Of a DNA stretch of 64,000 nt, positions 25,803-35,290 are shown piece after piece. The notes beneath the pieces were generated by a model. The model worked only from the letters and a program-made list of their open reading frames with translations. It was not told the origin of the DNA and did no database searches. Source of the DNA: Diaphorobacter sp. HDW4A (GTDB taxonomy: Bacteria; Pseudomonadota; Gammaproteobacteria; Burkholderiales; Burkholderiaceae_C); the NCBI RefSeq assembly GCF_011305995.1, contig NZ_CP049910.1, positions 5,146,001 through 5,210,000 on the forward strand. The letters run 5' to 3'. Position numbers and translations under genes: made by a program. Each line of letters starts with the position of its first letter. The first letter of the stretch is position 1.

Positions 25803-26771
25803 ATGCTCAAGAAAATCTGCACCACCATTGCCATTGCCGCATCGGTTCTCTGCGGCGCAGCGCACGCACAAGGCGGATATCCAAGCAAGCCGATCACCAT
25901 CGTTGTGCCCTTCTCGCCGGGCGGCGCGACCGACATCATGTCGCGCACGCTCGCCGAGCGCCTGAAGAACCGTCTCGGTCAGCCCGTGATTGTGGAAAAC
26001 AAGCCTGGCGCGGGCACCATGATCGCTTCCGAATACGTGGCCCGGGCGGCACCCGATGGACACACCGTGCTGCTGGCCGCATCCTCGCTTGGCATCGCAC
26101 CGGCTCTCTACAGCAAGGTGAATTACGACCCGGTCAAGGACTTCACTCCGATCTCGTTGGTCGCCTCCGTCGTGCACGTGCTGAGCGTGCATCCAAGCGT
26201 ACCCGCCAAGAACGTGGCCGAGATGGTGAACTGGGTGAAGGCCAATCCGACCAAGGCCAACTACGGCTCGGTCGGCGCAGGCACCTCGACGCATCTCGAA
26301 TCCGAACTCTTCAACACCATGGCTGGCGTGAAGATGGAGCACGTGCCCTACAAGGGCAGCGCCCCTGCTCTGCTCGATCTGGTGAGCGGCAACATCAACG
26401 TGATGTTTGACGCGTATGCATCGTCCAAGCCCTTCATCAACGACAACAAGATCCGCCTGCTCGCGGTGACCACCGCCAAGCGTTCCAAGCTGCTGCCCAA
26501 TGTGCCCACGGTCGCCGAGTCCGGCCTGCCCGGTTATGAAGCCATGCCCTGGCTCGGCTTCGTCGCACCTGCGGGCACGCCAGCGCCGGTCGTGAACAAG
26601 TTCCAAACCGAATTGATGGAAGTGCTCAAGGAGCCCGCAGTGCAGGAGAAATTCCAGTCCCTGGGCCTCGAAATCATCGGCAACACCCCGGCCGAGTTTT
26701 CCGAGTTCATCAAGAAGGACATCGTGAAGTGGGCCAAGGTGGTCAAGGACTCCGGCGCAAAAGCGGACTGA
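25803..26771 (+). CDS. Bug/TctC-family tripartite tricarboxylate receptor
   Basis: A 322-residue periplasmic binding protein. Its signal peptide (about 1-22, ending AHAQ) is followed by YPSKPITIVVPFSPGGATD and the APDGHTVLLA and VPYKGSAPALLDLVSG motifs. It is 24 bp after the acyl-CoA synthetase, with AGGAGA before ATG 25803, and so belongs to the same operon. It probably binds the carboxylate that the synthetase then activates. No TctA/TctB partner is encoded nearby. Confidence 0.9.
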   Translation: MLKKICTTIAIAASVLCGAAHAQGGYPSKPITIVVPFSPGGATDIMSRTLAERLKNRLGQPVIVENKPGAGTMIASEYVARAAPDGHTVLLAASSLGIAPALYSKVNYDPVKDFTPISLVASVVHVLSVHPSVPAKNVAEMVNWVKANPTKANYGSVGAGTSTHLESELFNTMAGVKMEHVPYKGSAPALLDLVSGNINVMFDAYASSKPFINDNKIRLLAVTTAKRSKLLPNVPTVAESGLPGYEAMPWLGFVAPAGTPAPVVNKFQTELMEVLKEPAVQEKFQSLGLEIIGNTPAEFSEFIKKDIVKWAKVVKDSGAKAD

Positions 26772-26842
26772 TCCGCTCCAGCGGAAGATGTCGTAAAGCA
26801 GGCAATAAAACCAACCCGCTCAGAGCATCAACGCGCCCACCC

Positions 26843-26866
26843 CTGTTGCGCCCGAAGGCGCAACAG
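26843..26866. repeat. Hairpin with CGAA tetraloop
   Basis: CTGTTGCGCC-CGAA-GGCGCAACAG, a perfect 10-bp stem after the Bug gene. It lacks a T tract, so it is either a weak terminator or a dispersed palindrome. It lies in the gene-free stretch 26772-27126 with two further hairpins. Confidence 0.5.
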
Positions 26867-26960
26867 CCCTCTTCCAAAACTGACTCACCGCGGTTGTCCG
26901 AACGGCGCGATCGAAGATCGCAAAGTGAGTTCTGCGGTGGGACCTCAAAGCGCGTTTTTG

Positions 26961-26990
26961 ATTACTTTTTGCGCGCAAGCAAAAAGTGAT
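26961..26990. repeat. Inverted repeat, probable dispersed intergenic element
   Basis: ACTTTTTGC (26964-26972) and GCAAAAAGT (26979-26987) flank GCGCAA, and are followed by CCCCGCCGGGGGCAG. Elements of this composition recur between genes in related bacteria; copy number cannot be judged from one window. Confidence 0.4.
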
Positions 26991-27069
26991 TGCCCCGCCG
27001 GGGGCAGTCCCGGCTCCGGGAAGCAAACGCCGAGCAAAAACAAAAACAGAAGACACACCCTCACCCCAA

Positions 27070-27093
27070 CCCTCTCCCGCAAGCGGGAGAGGG
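27070..27093. repeat. CCCTCTCCCGC-type hairpin repeat
   Basis: CCCTCTCCCGC-AA-GCGGGAGAGGG is a perfect 11-bp stem preceded by CCCTCACCCCAAC. This sequence type is a widespread proteobacterial intergenic palindrome. It sits 34 bp before the next gene, separating the Bug gene from the dehydrogenases. Confidence 0.6.
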
Positions 27094-27126
27094 AGCGAAC
27101 ACCGAGACAGAGAAAGAAAAAGCACC

Positions 27127-28320
27127 ATGCAAGTGGGCTACTCCAAAGAAGACGAAGCATTCCGCATCACAATGCGCAACTGGTTCGAATCAGAATTCCC
27201 CCGCTTCAAAGCAGCGTGGCCAACAGAACCAGACCCCAACAATTTCGAATGGCGTCGTGCCTGGGAAGACCATGTCTGCCAGGCAGGCTGGTCAGGCCTC
27301 GGCTGGCCCGAACAATACGGCGGCAAGAACTGGCCGCTCACGCGCCAGGCGCTCTTCCATGAAGAGCAGGCGCGCATCGGTGCACCGCTCGGCGTGAACA
27401 TCATCGGCCACGGCATTCTTGCGCCCACGCTGATCCACTTCGCAAGCGACGCGCAGAAGGCACGCTACCTGCCGGGCATCCTGTCGAACAAGGACATCTG
27501 GTGCCAGGGCTATTCCGAGCCCGGCGCGGGTTCCGACCTCGCATCGCTTTCCACGCGCGCCGAGCGCCGTGACGATCACTATCTGCTGAACGGCCACAAG
27601 GTCTGGACCTCGTTCGCGCACATCGCGGACTACTGTTTTGTGCTCGCGCGCACCGACGCTTCGGCGCAGCGCCACAAGGGCATCAGCTTTTTGCTCGTCG
27701 ACATGAAGCTGCCTGGCGTGCGCGTCGAGCCCATCCGCCAGATCACCGGCGAGTCGGATTTCAACGAGGTCTTCTTTGATGACGTGAAGGTGCCGCTCGA
27801 CGCCCTCGTCGGCGAGGAAAACGGCGGCTGGCGTCTCGCCATGGCCGCCGCGAGCTTCGAGCGCGGCACGTATTTCATCCCGCGCCAGGTGCGCTTCACG
27901 CAGGAAGTCGCGGCGCTCAAGCAGCTCGCGGCCTCCGTCGTCGATGAAGGTACGGGCGAATCCAAACTCAGCGACCCGCATCTGCGCCGCGAGATCGCGC
28001 GCCTCGCGGTGGACAGCCATGTGCTCAAGCTCAAGACCTTCCGCGCGCTGACCAACGCGCTGCGCGGCGGCCCGCCGGGGCCGGAGGGATCTGCCACCAA
28101 GCTGCACTGGAGCGAATCGCACCAGAAGCTCATGGTGCTGGCAAACGAGGTGCTCGGCGAACGCGCACTCGTCGGTGCCGAGGCCATAGCACGCGACCGC
28201 GAGGCCTCGCTCTGGACGCGCGACTACCTGTGGACGCGTGCCGAGACGATTCTGGCGGGCACCTCCGAGGTGCAGCGCAACATCCTCGCCGAGCAGATGC
28301 TCCAACTGCCCAAGGGCTGA
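27127..28320 (+). CDS. Acyl-CoA dehydrogenase family protein
   Basis: A 397-residue FAD-dependent dehydrogenase that introduces an alpha,beta double bond into an acyl-CoA. The flavin/substrate motif GYSEPGAGSDLASLSTRA and the C-terminal TILAGTSEVQRNILAEQML are typical; the position that is Glu in MCAD-type YEGTSE is Ala here, so the catalytic base must lie elsewhere or differ. No good ribosome-binding site precedes ATG 27127. It pairs with a shorter dehydrogenase 21 bp downstream, like two-subunit (alpha2beta2) enzymes acting on bulky or dicarboxylic acyl-CoAs. Confidence 0.88.
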   Translation: MQVGYSKEDEAFRITMRNWFESEFPRFKAAWPTEPDPNNFEWRRAWEDHVCQAGWSGLGWPEQYGGKNWPLTRQALFHEEQARIGAPLGVNIIGHGILAPTLIHFASDAQKARYLPGILSNKDIWCQGYSEPGAGSDLASLSTRAERRDDHYLLNGHKVWTSFAHIADYCFVLARTDASAQRHKGISFLLVDMKLPGVRVEPIRQITGESDFNEVFFDDVKVPLDALVGEENGGWRLAMAAASFERGTYFIPRQVRFTQEVAALKQLAASVVDEGTGESKLSDPHLRREIARLAVDSHVLKLKTFRALTNALRGGPPGPEGSATKLHWSESHQKLMVLANEVLGERALVGAEAIARDREASLWTRDYLWTRAETILAGTSEVQRNILAEQMLQLPKG

Positions 28321-28341
28321 GAACGGACGACAAAGAAAAAA

Positions 28342-29379
<1,038 letters not shown>

Positions 29380-29431
29380 TGTCGGACGCAGCGCAGATGT
29401 GGGGCGGGGCACGTCGTACACTGCCGCCTCT

Positions 29432-30307
29432 ATGAGTGCCGCTGCTGCATCCCCTTCTCCTTCTTCACTGTCCTTTCTCGGGCAGATCAGGCAACTGATG
29501 GACACCCTTCCCCCGTCCGAGCGGCGGTTGGGGGAGTTCATCCTCGATTTTCCGGGCGATCTGGCGAGCTACAACGCCTCGGAACTCGCGGAGCTGGTGG
29601 GCGTGTCCAACGCCACGGTCACGCGCTTCACGCGGCGGCTCGGCTATGCGGGCTACGAGGAGGCGCGCCGCCATGCGCGTGAGGAGCGCTCGCGCGGGTC
29701 GCCGCTGTTCGTGGCCTGGCCGGATGCGGGCGGCGATGCCAGCGGCTTTGTCGCCGAGCACATCCAGCAGGCCTGCGAGAACATGGCCGCCACGTTCTCG
29801 CAGATCGATGAGGCCCTGATCGACGAGATCGCGAACGCCATCTGCGCAGCGCGCAGCGTGCTGTTTCTCGGCTACCGTAACAACCGCAACTTCGCGGCTT
29901 ATTTGCGCTGGCAGCTCGCGCAACTGTTGTCCGGCACTCAGGTGATTCCGGGCGCGGGCGAGACGTTGGCCGAATACGCGGTGGACACGGGCGAGAAGAC
30001 CGTGCTTGTCGTGTTCGCGCTGCGCCGCAGCCTGCCGATTGCCGCCCGCTTCGCCGCTAGCGCCGCGCGGGCGGGGGCGCAGGTGGTTTATGTGACCGAT
30101 CAGCTCTCGGGTGCGGCCAACGTGCCTGCGCGTTGGGTACTGCGCTGTCACAGCGCAGCGCCGGGGCCTCTGGACAATCACGTCGCGGCGATCATGCTGT
30201 GCGATCTCATCGCCACGCGAGTCATGCGGCGCGCAGGTGCAGCCGGTCGTCGTCGGCTCACCACCGTAGAAGCCGAACACGATTCCCTCTCCGAGTTGAA
30301 GCTTTAG
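29432..30307 (+). CDS. RpiR/MurR-family transcriptional regulator
   Basis: A 291-residue regulator with the N-terminal HTH_6 domain (LPPSERRLGEFILDFP, ASELAELVGVSNATVTRFTRRLGY; about 20-95) and a C-terminal SIS domain (about 130-270: VLFLGYRNNRNFAAYLRWQLAQL, VYVTDQLSG). RpiR-family SIS domains usually bind phosphosugars, but in this SIS the ligand is unknown. ATG 29432 is chosen over an in-frame upstream codon at 29399. It precedes the MFS gene by 345 bp; a GAAAAT-TT-ATTTTC dyad in that gap suits RpiR operators. Confidence 0.87.
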   Translation: MSAAAASPSPSSLSFLGQIRQLMDTLPPSERRLGEFILDFPGDLASYNASELAELVGVSNATVTRFTRRLGYAGYEEARRHAREERSRGSPLFVAWPDAGGDASGFVAEHIQQACENMAATFSQIDEALIDEIANAICAARSVLFLGYRNNRNFAAYLRWQLAQLLSGTQVIPGAGETLAEYAVDTGEKTVLVVFALRRSLPIAARFAASAARAGAQVVYVTDQLSGAANVPARWVLRCHSAAPGPLDNHVAAIMLCDLIATRVMRRAGAAGRRRLTTVEAEHDSLSELKL

Positions 30308-30352
30308 TTTTTTGGGCTTTGGTTCGTCATTCGTTGGGGGGGCGGCAATACA

Positions 30353-30391
30353 GCCCCTCATGCTGCGTTGTCGAAGCCTTGCCTGAGGGGC
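30353..30391. other. Hairpin after the RpiR gene
   Basis: GCCCCTCA (30353-30360) pairs with TGAGGGGC (30384-30391) across 23 nt. There is no T tract. It lies in the gene-free stretch 30308-30652, which otherwise holds the dyad at 30507 and the MFS ribosome-binding site. Confidence 0.35.
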
Positions 30392-30506
30392 AGTCTTGCC
30401 GTTGGGGTGGTGGATTCGAGCGTCCGCTTCGCTTCGCAGGCTTGCTGTTTGAAGTCCGGAAACCAAATCCGGGGAAATCCCTGTCGACTGTTGTTCGTGG
30501 GTGGTG

Positions 30507-30520
30507 GAAAATTTATTTTC
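30507..30520. promoter_or_regulatory. Candidate RpiR operator upstream of the MFS transporter
   Basis: GAAAAT-TT-ATTTTC is a perfect AT-rich dyad 133 bp upstream of the MFS start. GAAA...TTTC half-sites are common for RpiR-family proteins, and an RpiR gene lies immediately upstream. Confidence 0.45.
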
Positions 30521-30652
30521 AAATTTCAACTGGCATGAAAACTGCTTTTCTTGTTTCGGGGGTGTGTTTCACGCCCCAAGTCGGGGCAGATCATCGTCAG
30601 AGCGTTCGCCCTCTTCCCATCTTCCACAGACAAATTTGCAGGGAGCAAGAGC

Positions 30653-32125
30653 ATGGCTGCAGGACCCACGGTTTCGTCATCCGCACCTAGAAACGCGCAG
30701 ATGCGCCAATTGGAGGCGGCTCTGGATGGCATTGGTGCGACGCGTTCGCACAAGACCATCATCTTTCTGGTGGTATGCGGCGTGCTGTTCGACGTGTTCG
30801 AGCAGAACGCCGTGGGCCTGGTCGGGCCGTTGCTGCGCGAGCAGTGGGGCTTGAGCGGGGCGGACATCGGCTTTCTCAACACCATCACGTTCATCGCGGC
30901 GGCCATCGGGCGGCTGGGGTCGGGGTACTGCGCGGACCGGTTTGGTCGGCGCTTCATGCTCAATGTGAATCTGGGCCTGTTCACCATCGGTGCGATTGCC
31001 TGTGCGCTAGCACCGAACTACGCGTTTCTGGCGGTGGCGCGCTTCATCGTGGGGCTGGGGCTCGGCGGTGAGATCACCACGGCGGTGACCATGCTGGCCG
31101 AGTTCTGCTCGGCGCGTTTTCGCGGCACGGCGGTGGGGCTGATCAACGTTGGCGGTGGCGGTCTGGGCAACATGCTCGCGCCCGCTTTCGCGCTTGGGGT
31201 GTTCGCGATCTTTCCGGGAGAGAACGCGTGGCGCTGGCTGTTTGGCTGTCTGGTGCTGCCAGCGGTGTTCATCGTTTTCTATCGCCGCTTCGTGCCCGAG
31301 ACGCCGCGCTTTCTGCTCTCGCAGGGCCGGGTGAAGGAGGCCAACGAGGTGCTGTCGATGCTGGCCGCAGGCAAGCTTGCCAACGGCCAATACGAGTACC
31401 GCGAATTCATCACGGAAGCATCGAAGGTCGACGCGCAGAACGCATCGAACGAGCCACGCGTGCGTTTGGCCGACATCTTCCGCAACGGCTATCTGCGCCG
31501 CACGGCGGCGGTCGGCACCGCGTCGTGGATGACGTTTGGCGCGCAGCTCTCGGTGCTTACGCTGATGCCGACGATTCTGGTTTCGCAGGGCTACTCGATC
31601 ACCAAAAGTTTCGCATTCACCATCGTGATGCAGAGCGGCAGCCTGCTGGGCGCGATCACCGCATCCTTGCTGGGTTACAAGTTTCCGCGCAAACGTGTGC
31701 TCACTATCGGCGCCATCGCGGCATGCCTGGCGGGTCTGGCGTTCGGCAATCTCACGAGCAGCGTTGCGATGGTGCTGATCTTCGGCGCGCTGTTCCAGTT
31801 CTGCGTGCTCACGCTCAACACCTCTATCTGGATCTTCGCGCCCGAGCTGTATCCCACGCGCATGCGCGGTCTGGGCACATCGTTCCTGCTTGCGCTTGGA
31901 ACGGTGGGCGGCGCGCTGTCGCAGATGCTTGCGGGCAAGATCTTCGACCTGCATGGCGTGGCCGGCATGTTCACGATGATCGCTGTGATGTACGCGATCT
32001 TTGCGGTGGCCGTGCAGTTTGCGCCGGAGACCTTTGGCAAGTCCATCGAGCAGGATGGCGACGCGCCGGACTCCGGATTCGTGGCGACGAGTTCGACCGG
32101 TTCAACGACGGCGTCCGCGCATTGA
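30653..32125 (+). CDS. MFS transporter (sugar/acid porter type)
   Basis: A 490-residue inner-membrane carrier with twelve predicted segments. The loop 2-3 MFS motif reads GYCADRFGRRFML, and PETPRFLLSQGRVKEA after TM6 and PELYPTRMRGLGTS in the second half match the metabolite/H+ symporter group. ATG 30653 follows AGGGAG; an upstream in-frame start is rejected. It lies between the RpiR gene and a racemase-like gene, with a porin next, so the block may handle uptake and processing of one compound. The substrate is unknown. Confidence 0.87.
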   Translation: MAAGPTVSSSAPRNAQMRQLEAALDGIGATRSHKTIIFLVVCGVLFDVFEQNAVGLVGPLLREQWGLSGADIGFLNTITFIAAAIGRLGSGYCADRFGRRFMLNVNLGLFTIGAIACALAPNYAFLAVARFIVGLGLGGEITTAVTMLAEFCSARFRGTAVGLINVGGGGLGNMLAPAFALGVFAIFPGENAWRWLFGCLVLPAVFIVFYRRFVPETPRFLLSQGRVKEANEVLSMLAAGKLANGQYEYREFITEASKVDAQNASNEPRVRLADIFRNGYLRRTAAVGTASWMTFGAQLSVLTLMPTILVSQGYSITKSFAFTIVMQSGSLLGAITASLLGYKFPRKRVLTIGAIAACLAGLAFGNLTSSVAMVLIFGALFQFCVLTLNTSIWIFAPELYPTRMRGLGTSFLLALGTVGGALSQMLAGKIFDLHGVAGMFTMIAVMYAIFAVAVQFAPETFGKSIEQDGDAPDSGFVATSSTGSTTASAH

Positions 32126-32186
32126 GCTCGGACGTCCATTCCTCCGCATAGCCGACATCTTTTTGAACGAACAGCGATTTCCCCAC

Positions 32187-32858
32187 ATGACGCAGCGGAC
32201 CGTGCTCCTGATCAACCCCAACACCTCGCAGGCGACCACCGCAGCGATGCACCGGCTTGCGCGCGCATCGCTGCCGCAGGGGCTGGAACTCAGAAGCGTG
32301 ACCGCCGAGCGCGGCGCCAGCATGATCACCAACGATGCCGAACTGGCCACGTCGGTGGAGCAGGTGCTTGAGCTGGGCCGGAGGCTCGCGCTGGAGGTTG
32401 ACGCTGTCGTCATCGGGGCGTTCGGAAACCCGGGGCTGGCGGCACTGCGCGGTGCGTTGTCGATTCCCGTGATCGGCATCGGCGAGGCGTCGATGCGCGA
32501 GGCCGCATTGGGCGGCAGGCGCTTTGGCGTGGCAACCACCACGCCGGGACTCGAAGCATCGATTGCCGCGTCTGCACAGGCATTGGGATTGAGCGCGCTG
32601 TTCTGCGGCAGTCGCATTCCGGCGTCCGATCCGCTGGCACTCGCGCGTGATCCGCAACTGCAGGACGAGGCGCTTGCGCAGGCCATCGCGGACTGCATCG
32701 TGCATGACGGAGCGCAGGCCGTGATCGTTGGCGGCGGGCCGTTGTCGGAAAGTGCAGAGCGCATTGCTCCGCGCTTTCAAGTACCAGTGATCTCGCCGGT
32801 CGCCGCAGCCATGCGGGACATCGCATCGCTCCCGAGGTTCGAGCGACAGCGCAACTAG
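32187..32858 (+). CDS. Asp/Glu/hydantoin racemase-family protein lacking both canonical cysteines
   Basis: A 223-residue cytosolic protein of the hydantoin/aspartate racemase fold, with LLINPNTSQATT at the N-terminus. Members use two cysteines in a two-base mechanism. Here the first site reads GAFGNPG (Ala78) and the second VGGGPLS (Gly182-184), and the only cysteines (140, 170) are elsewhere. It may be a non-racemase member such as a decarboxylase- or lyase-like variant. It starts 62 bp after the MFS gene and is probably co-transcribed. Confidence 0.78.
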   Translation: MTQRTVLLINPNTSQATTAAMHRLARASLPQGLELRSVTAERGASMITNDAELATSVEQVLELGRRLALEVDAVVIGAFGNPGLAALRGALSIPVIGIGEASMREAALGGRRFGVATTTPGLEASIAASAQALGLSALFCGSRIPASDPLALARDPQLQDEALAQAIADCIVHDGAQAVIVGGGPLSESAERIAPRFQVPVISPVAAAMRDIASLPRFERQRN

Positions 32859-32982
32859 CGCACACACTCCAGCCAACCACTCATTCGAAGGCTGTCGGCA
32901 CGCCACTTTGGACGTGTGCGGGGCGCAGCCTTGTCCAAAGCGTTCACACGATTCACTTCATTCTTTCGGATTCATCACCATC

Positions 32983-34038
32983 ATGAAGACCCCATCGATT
33001 CAAACCGCCATCGCGTTGAGCCTGCTCTGCCTTGGCACCAGCACGTTTGCACAGTCGTCGCGCGGCCTGCCCACAGGTTCGGGCTCGTCGCTCAACATCT
33101 ACGGCACCGCTGCCACGGAGCTGGTGCATGTTTCCAACTTCAACGACGGCAGCCGCATCGGCAACTCGACCCGGCTTGAGAACAGCAAGGTCACCGCGTC
33201 ACGTCTCGGTTTCATCGGCTCGGAAGACCTGGGCGGTGGGCTTTCCAGCGTGTTCAATCTGGAGATGGGCTATGCGCTTGACACCGGCACGCAATCCAGC
33301 GCGAGCTACTTCTTCAATCGCGGCAGCTATGTGGGTCTGCGTGGTGGTTTTGGCACGATGACCGTGGGTCGCCAGTGGGATGTGGAAGATGACGTTTTGG
33401 GCCGCTATTTCATCTTCGGCGGCTACGGTGTCTTCCAGTTCAGCGAGTTCGCCGCGATCAGCGACACGGTGGCGAATTCGGTGAAGTACGTCACGCCCGC
33501 CATGGGCGGCGTGACGGCGCGGGCGCTTTATGGTTTCGGCGAAGGAGCGACCAGCGGCCACACCACGGAATTCGCGCTCAACTACGCGGCGGGTGGCCCC
33601 TTCGAAGCTGGTGCCACCTATCGTCGCCAGAAGGCCGCGACGGGCTACAGCACGCAGCTCGTCACGCTGGGTGCAAGCTACATGCTGCCCGTCACATCGG
33701 CAGGCAAGTTCCGTCTGCACGGTGGCTACGCCTACAGCAAGCCCGAGGACCCGGTGGCACGCAAGACGTCGGCCTACGACGTGGGCGTGGTCTGGGGCCT
33801 GCCGTCCGCCAACGCCAACCTCACGCTCGACTACGTCGCCCGCGATCAGCGTGGCACCGACAACGACAGCCGTTTCGTGCGCCTCGGCGGGGAATACTTT
33901 CTGTCCAAGCGGACTTCGTTCATCGCCAACGTCGTGTCGCTCACCAACAAGGGCAACGCCAGCCAGAAGTTCTTCGGACAGGGCGCGCAAGGCAAAGGAC
34001 AGCGCGTGCTCAGCGTGGGGCTGAGGCACGCGTTTTGA
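32983..34038 (+). CDS. Gram-negative general porin
   Basis: A 351-residue outer-membrane trimeric porin of the betaproteobacterial type. Signal peptide about 1-23 (ending TFAQ); barrel strands include LNIYGTAATELVHV, SRLGFIGSEDLGGGLSSVFNLEMGY and GSYVGLRGGFGTMTVGRQWD, and the chain ends GLRHAF with a terminal Phe required for outer-membrane insertion. ATG 32983 is chosen. It follows the racemase-like gene by 124 bp and faces the Bug receptor with 12 bp between stop codons. It probably admits the solute handled by this block. Confidence 0.92.
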   Translation: MKTPSIQTAIALSLLCLGTSTFAQSSRGLPTGSGSSLNIYGTAATELVHVSNFNDGSRIGNSTRLENSKVTASRLGFIGSEDLGGGLSSVFNLEMGYALDTGTQSSASYFFNRGSYVGLRGGFGTMTVGRQWDVEDDVLGRYFIFGGYGVFQFSEFAAISDTVANSVKYVTPAMGGVTARALYGFGEGATSGHTTEFALNYAAGGPFEAGATYRRQKAATGYSTQLVTLGASYMLPVTSAGKFRLHGGYAYSKPEDPVARKTSAYDVGVVWGLPSANANLTLDYVARDQRGTDNDSRFVRLGGEYFLSKRTSFIANVVSLTNKGNASQKFFGQGAQGKGQRVLSVGLRHAF

Positions 34039-34050
34039 TGCGTCAAGCCG

Positions 34051-35037
34051 TCAGTCTTCCTTCATCCCTGTGGCCTTCACCACCTCGCCAAGCCGCATGC
34101 GTTCTTCGTCCACGAACTTCACAAACGAAGCGCGTGTGCCGCCAATGGCCTCGATGCCCATGCCTTTGAGACGTTCGATGGTCTTGGGGTCTTTCATGGC
34201 CTTGTCGACGGCGTTGGCGACTTTGTCGAGGACTTCGGGCGGTGTGCCTGCCGGGGCGTGCACACCGGCCCAGTGAGCGATCTTGATGTCGCCAAAGCCT
34301 TGCTCGCCTGCCGTGGGCAGGTCGGGCCAGGCGGAGATGCGCTGCGTCCAGGTGGTGGCCAGCGCCTTGAGCTTGCCGCTCTTGAGATATGGCAGCACGA
34401 CGATGCTGGCCTCTGACGTGGCTTCGATCTGGTTGCCGAGTACGGCGGTCACCGATTCTGAGCCGCTCTTGTAGGGCACGAGGTCGAGTTTGGCGCCGTA
34501 TTTGGAGGTCAGCAGACCCTCGACGAAATGTGGTGTGCTGCCGTTGCCTGCGGTGCCAAAGTGCAGGCCTGCGCCGCTCTTGGATTTGGCGACGAAGTCC
34601 TTCAGATCCTTGTAGGGCGAATTGGCGGGAACGATGATGACCGAGGGGGCGAGGCCGATCATCACAACAGGCACAAGGTCGCTGTCCTTGTACGGCACCT
34701 TGCGGATCATGCTGTTGGAGATCACGCCTGCAGCGCTCACGAGGAAGGTGTAACCATCCGGCGCGGCTTTGGCCACCACATCGGTGCCGAGCACCGCGCC
34801 CGCACCAGGCTTGTTGTCCACAATGATGGATTGCCCCAGCACTTTGGAGGCTCCTTCGGCTGCCGCGCGGGCGAGCAGGTCGTTGGCTCCGCCAGCCGAA
34901 AAGGGTACGACAAAACGGATCGGGTGCGACGGCCAGGCGTCGGCTGCCAGTACGCTAGTGGTTAGTGGAGCGATAAAGGCGGCCGTGATGGCGGAGGCGA
35001 TCAGGCCTCGACGGGTGGTGCGTTGTTGCGTCAACAT
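34051..35037 (-). CDS. Bug/TctC-family tripartite tricarboxylate receptor
   Basis: A 328-residue periplasmic receptor. An RRG-containing signal peptide (about 1-32) is followed by WPSHPIRFVVPFSAGGAND, AAPDGYTFLVS and LVPYKSGSESVTAVLGNQIE. It is convergent with the porin gene and monocistronic. An inverted repeat at 35137-35163, about 100 bp upstream, is a possible operator. The ligand is not predictable; no transport partner genes are nearby. Confidence 0.88.
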   Translation of the reverse strand: MLTQQRTTRRGLIASAITAAFIAPLTTSVLAADAWPSHPIRFVVPFSAGGANDLLARAAAEGASKVLGQSIIVDNKPGAGAVLGTDVVAKAAPDGYTFLVSAAGVISNSMIRKVPYKDSDLVPVVMIGLAPSVIIVPANSPYKDLKDFVAKSKSGAGLHFGTAGNGSTPHFVEGLLTSKYGAKLDLVPYKSGSESVTAVLGNQIEATSEASIVVLPYLKSGKLKALATTWTQRISAWPDLPTAGEQGFGDIKIAHWAGVHAPAGTPPEVLDKVANAVDKAMKDPKTIERLKGMGIEAIGGTRASFVKFVDEERMRLGEVVKATGMKED

Positions 35038-35136
35038 GTTGTATGGAAATCTGGTTGAAACAAAGGCGACGTTTGCTGCAAGTCATGTGCCAGAGTCCCG
35101 AACATGCACTTACGGTTTCGCTCGCCTATATGCAAG

Positions 35137-35163
35137 TACCTGTTTTTACTATGAAAACAGGTA
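35137..35163. promoter_or_regulatory. Perfect 10-bp inverted repeat upstream of the Bug gene
   Basis: TACCTGTTTT and AAAACAGGTA flank TACTATG between the Bug start (35037) and the aroG stop (35291). It could be an operator for the Bug gene or a transcript end for aroG; the lack of a T tract favours an operator. Confidence 0.4.
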
Positions 35164-35290
35164 GAAAAGATTTTGCAACGACGCTCACCGCTGTGCGCAA
35201 ATGGCTTGGGAAGCCTGCTTTTTGCCCAATGCCATTGCTATGTTGAAACAAGGACCTCAGTTCTGAAATCCTTGCGGTCGCATTGGGCAA

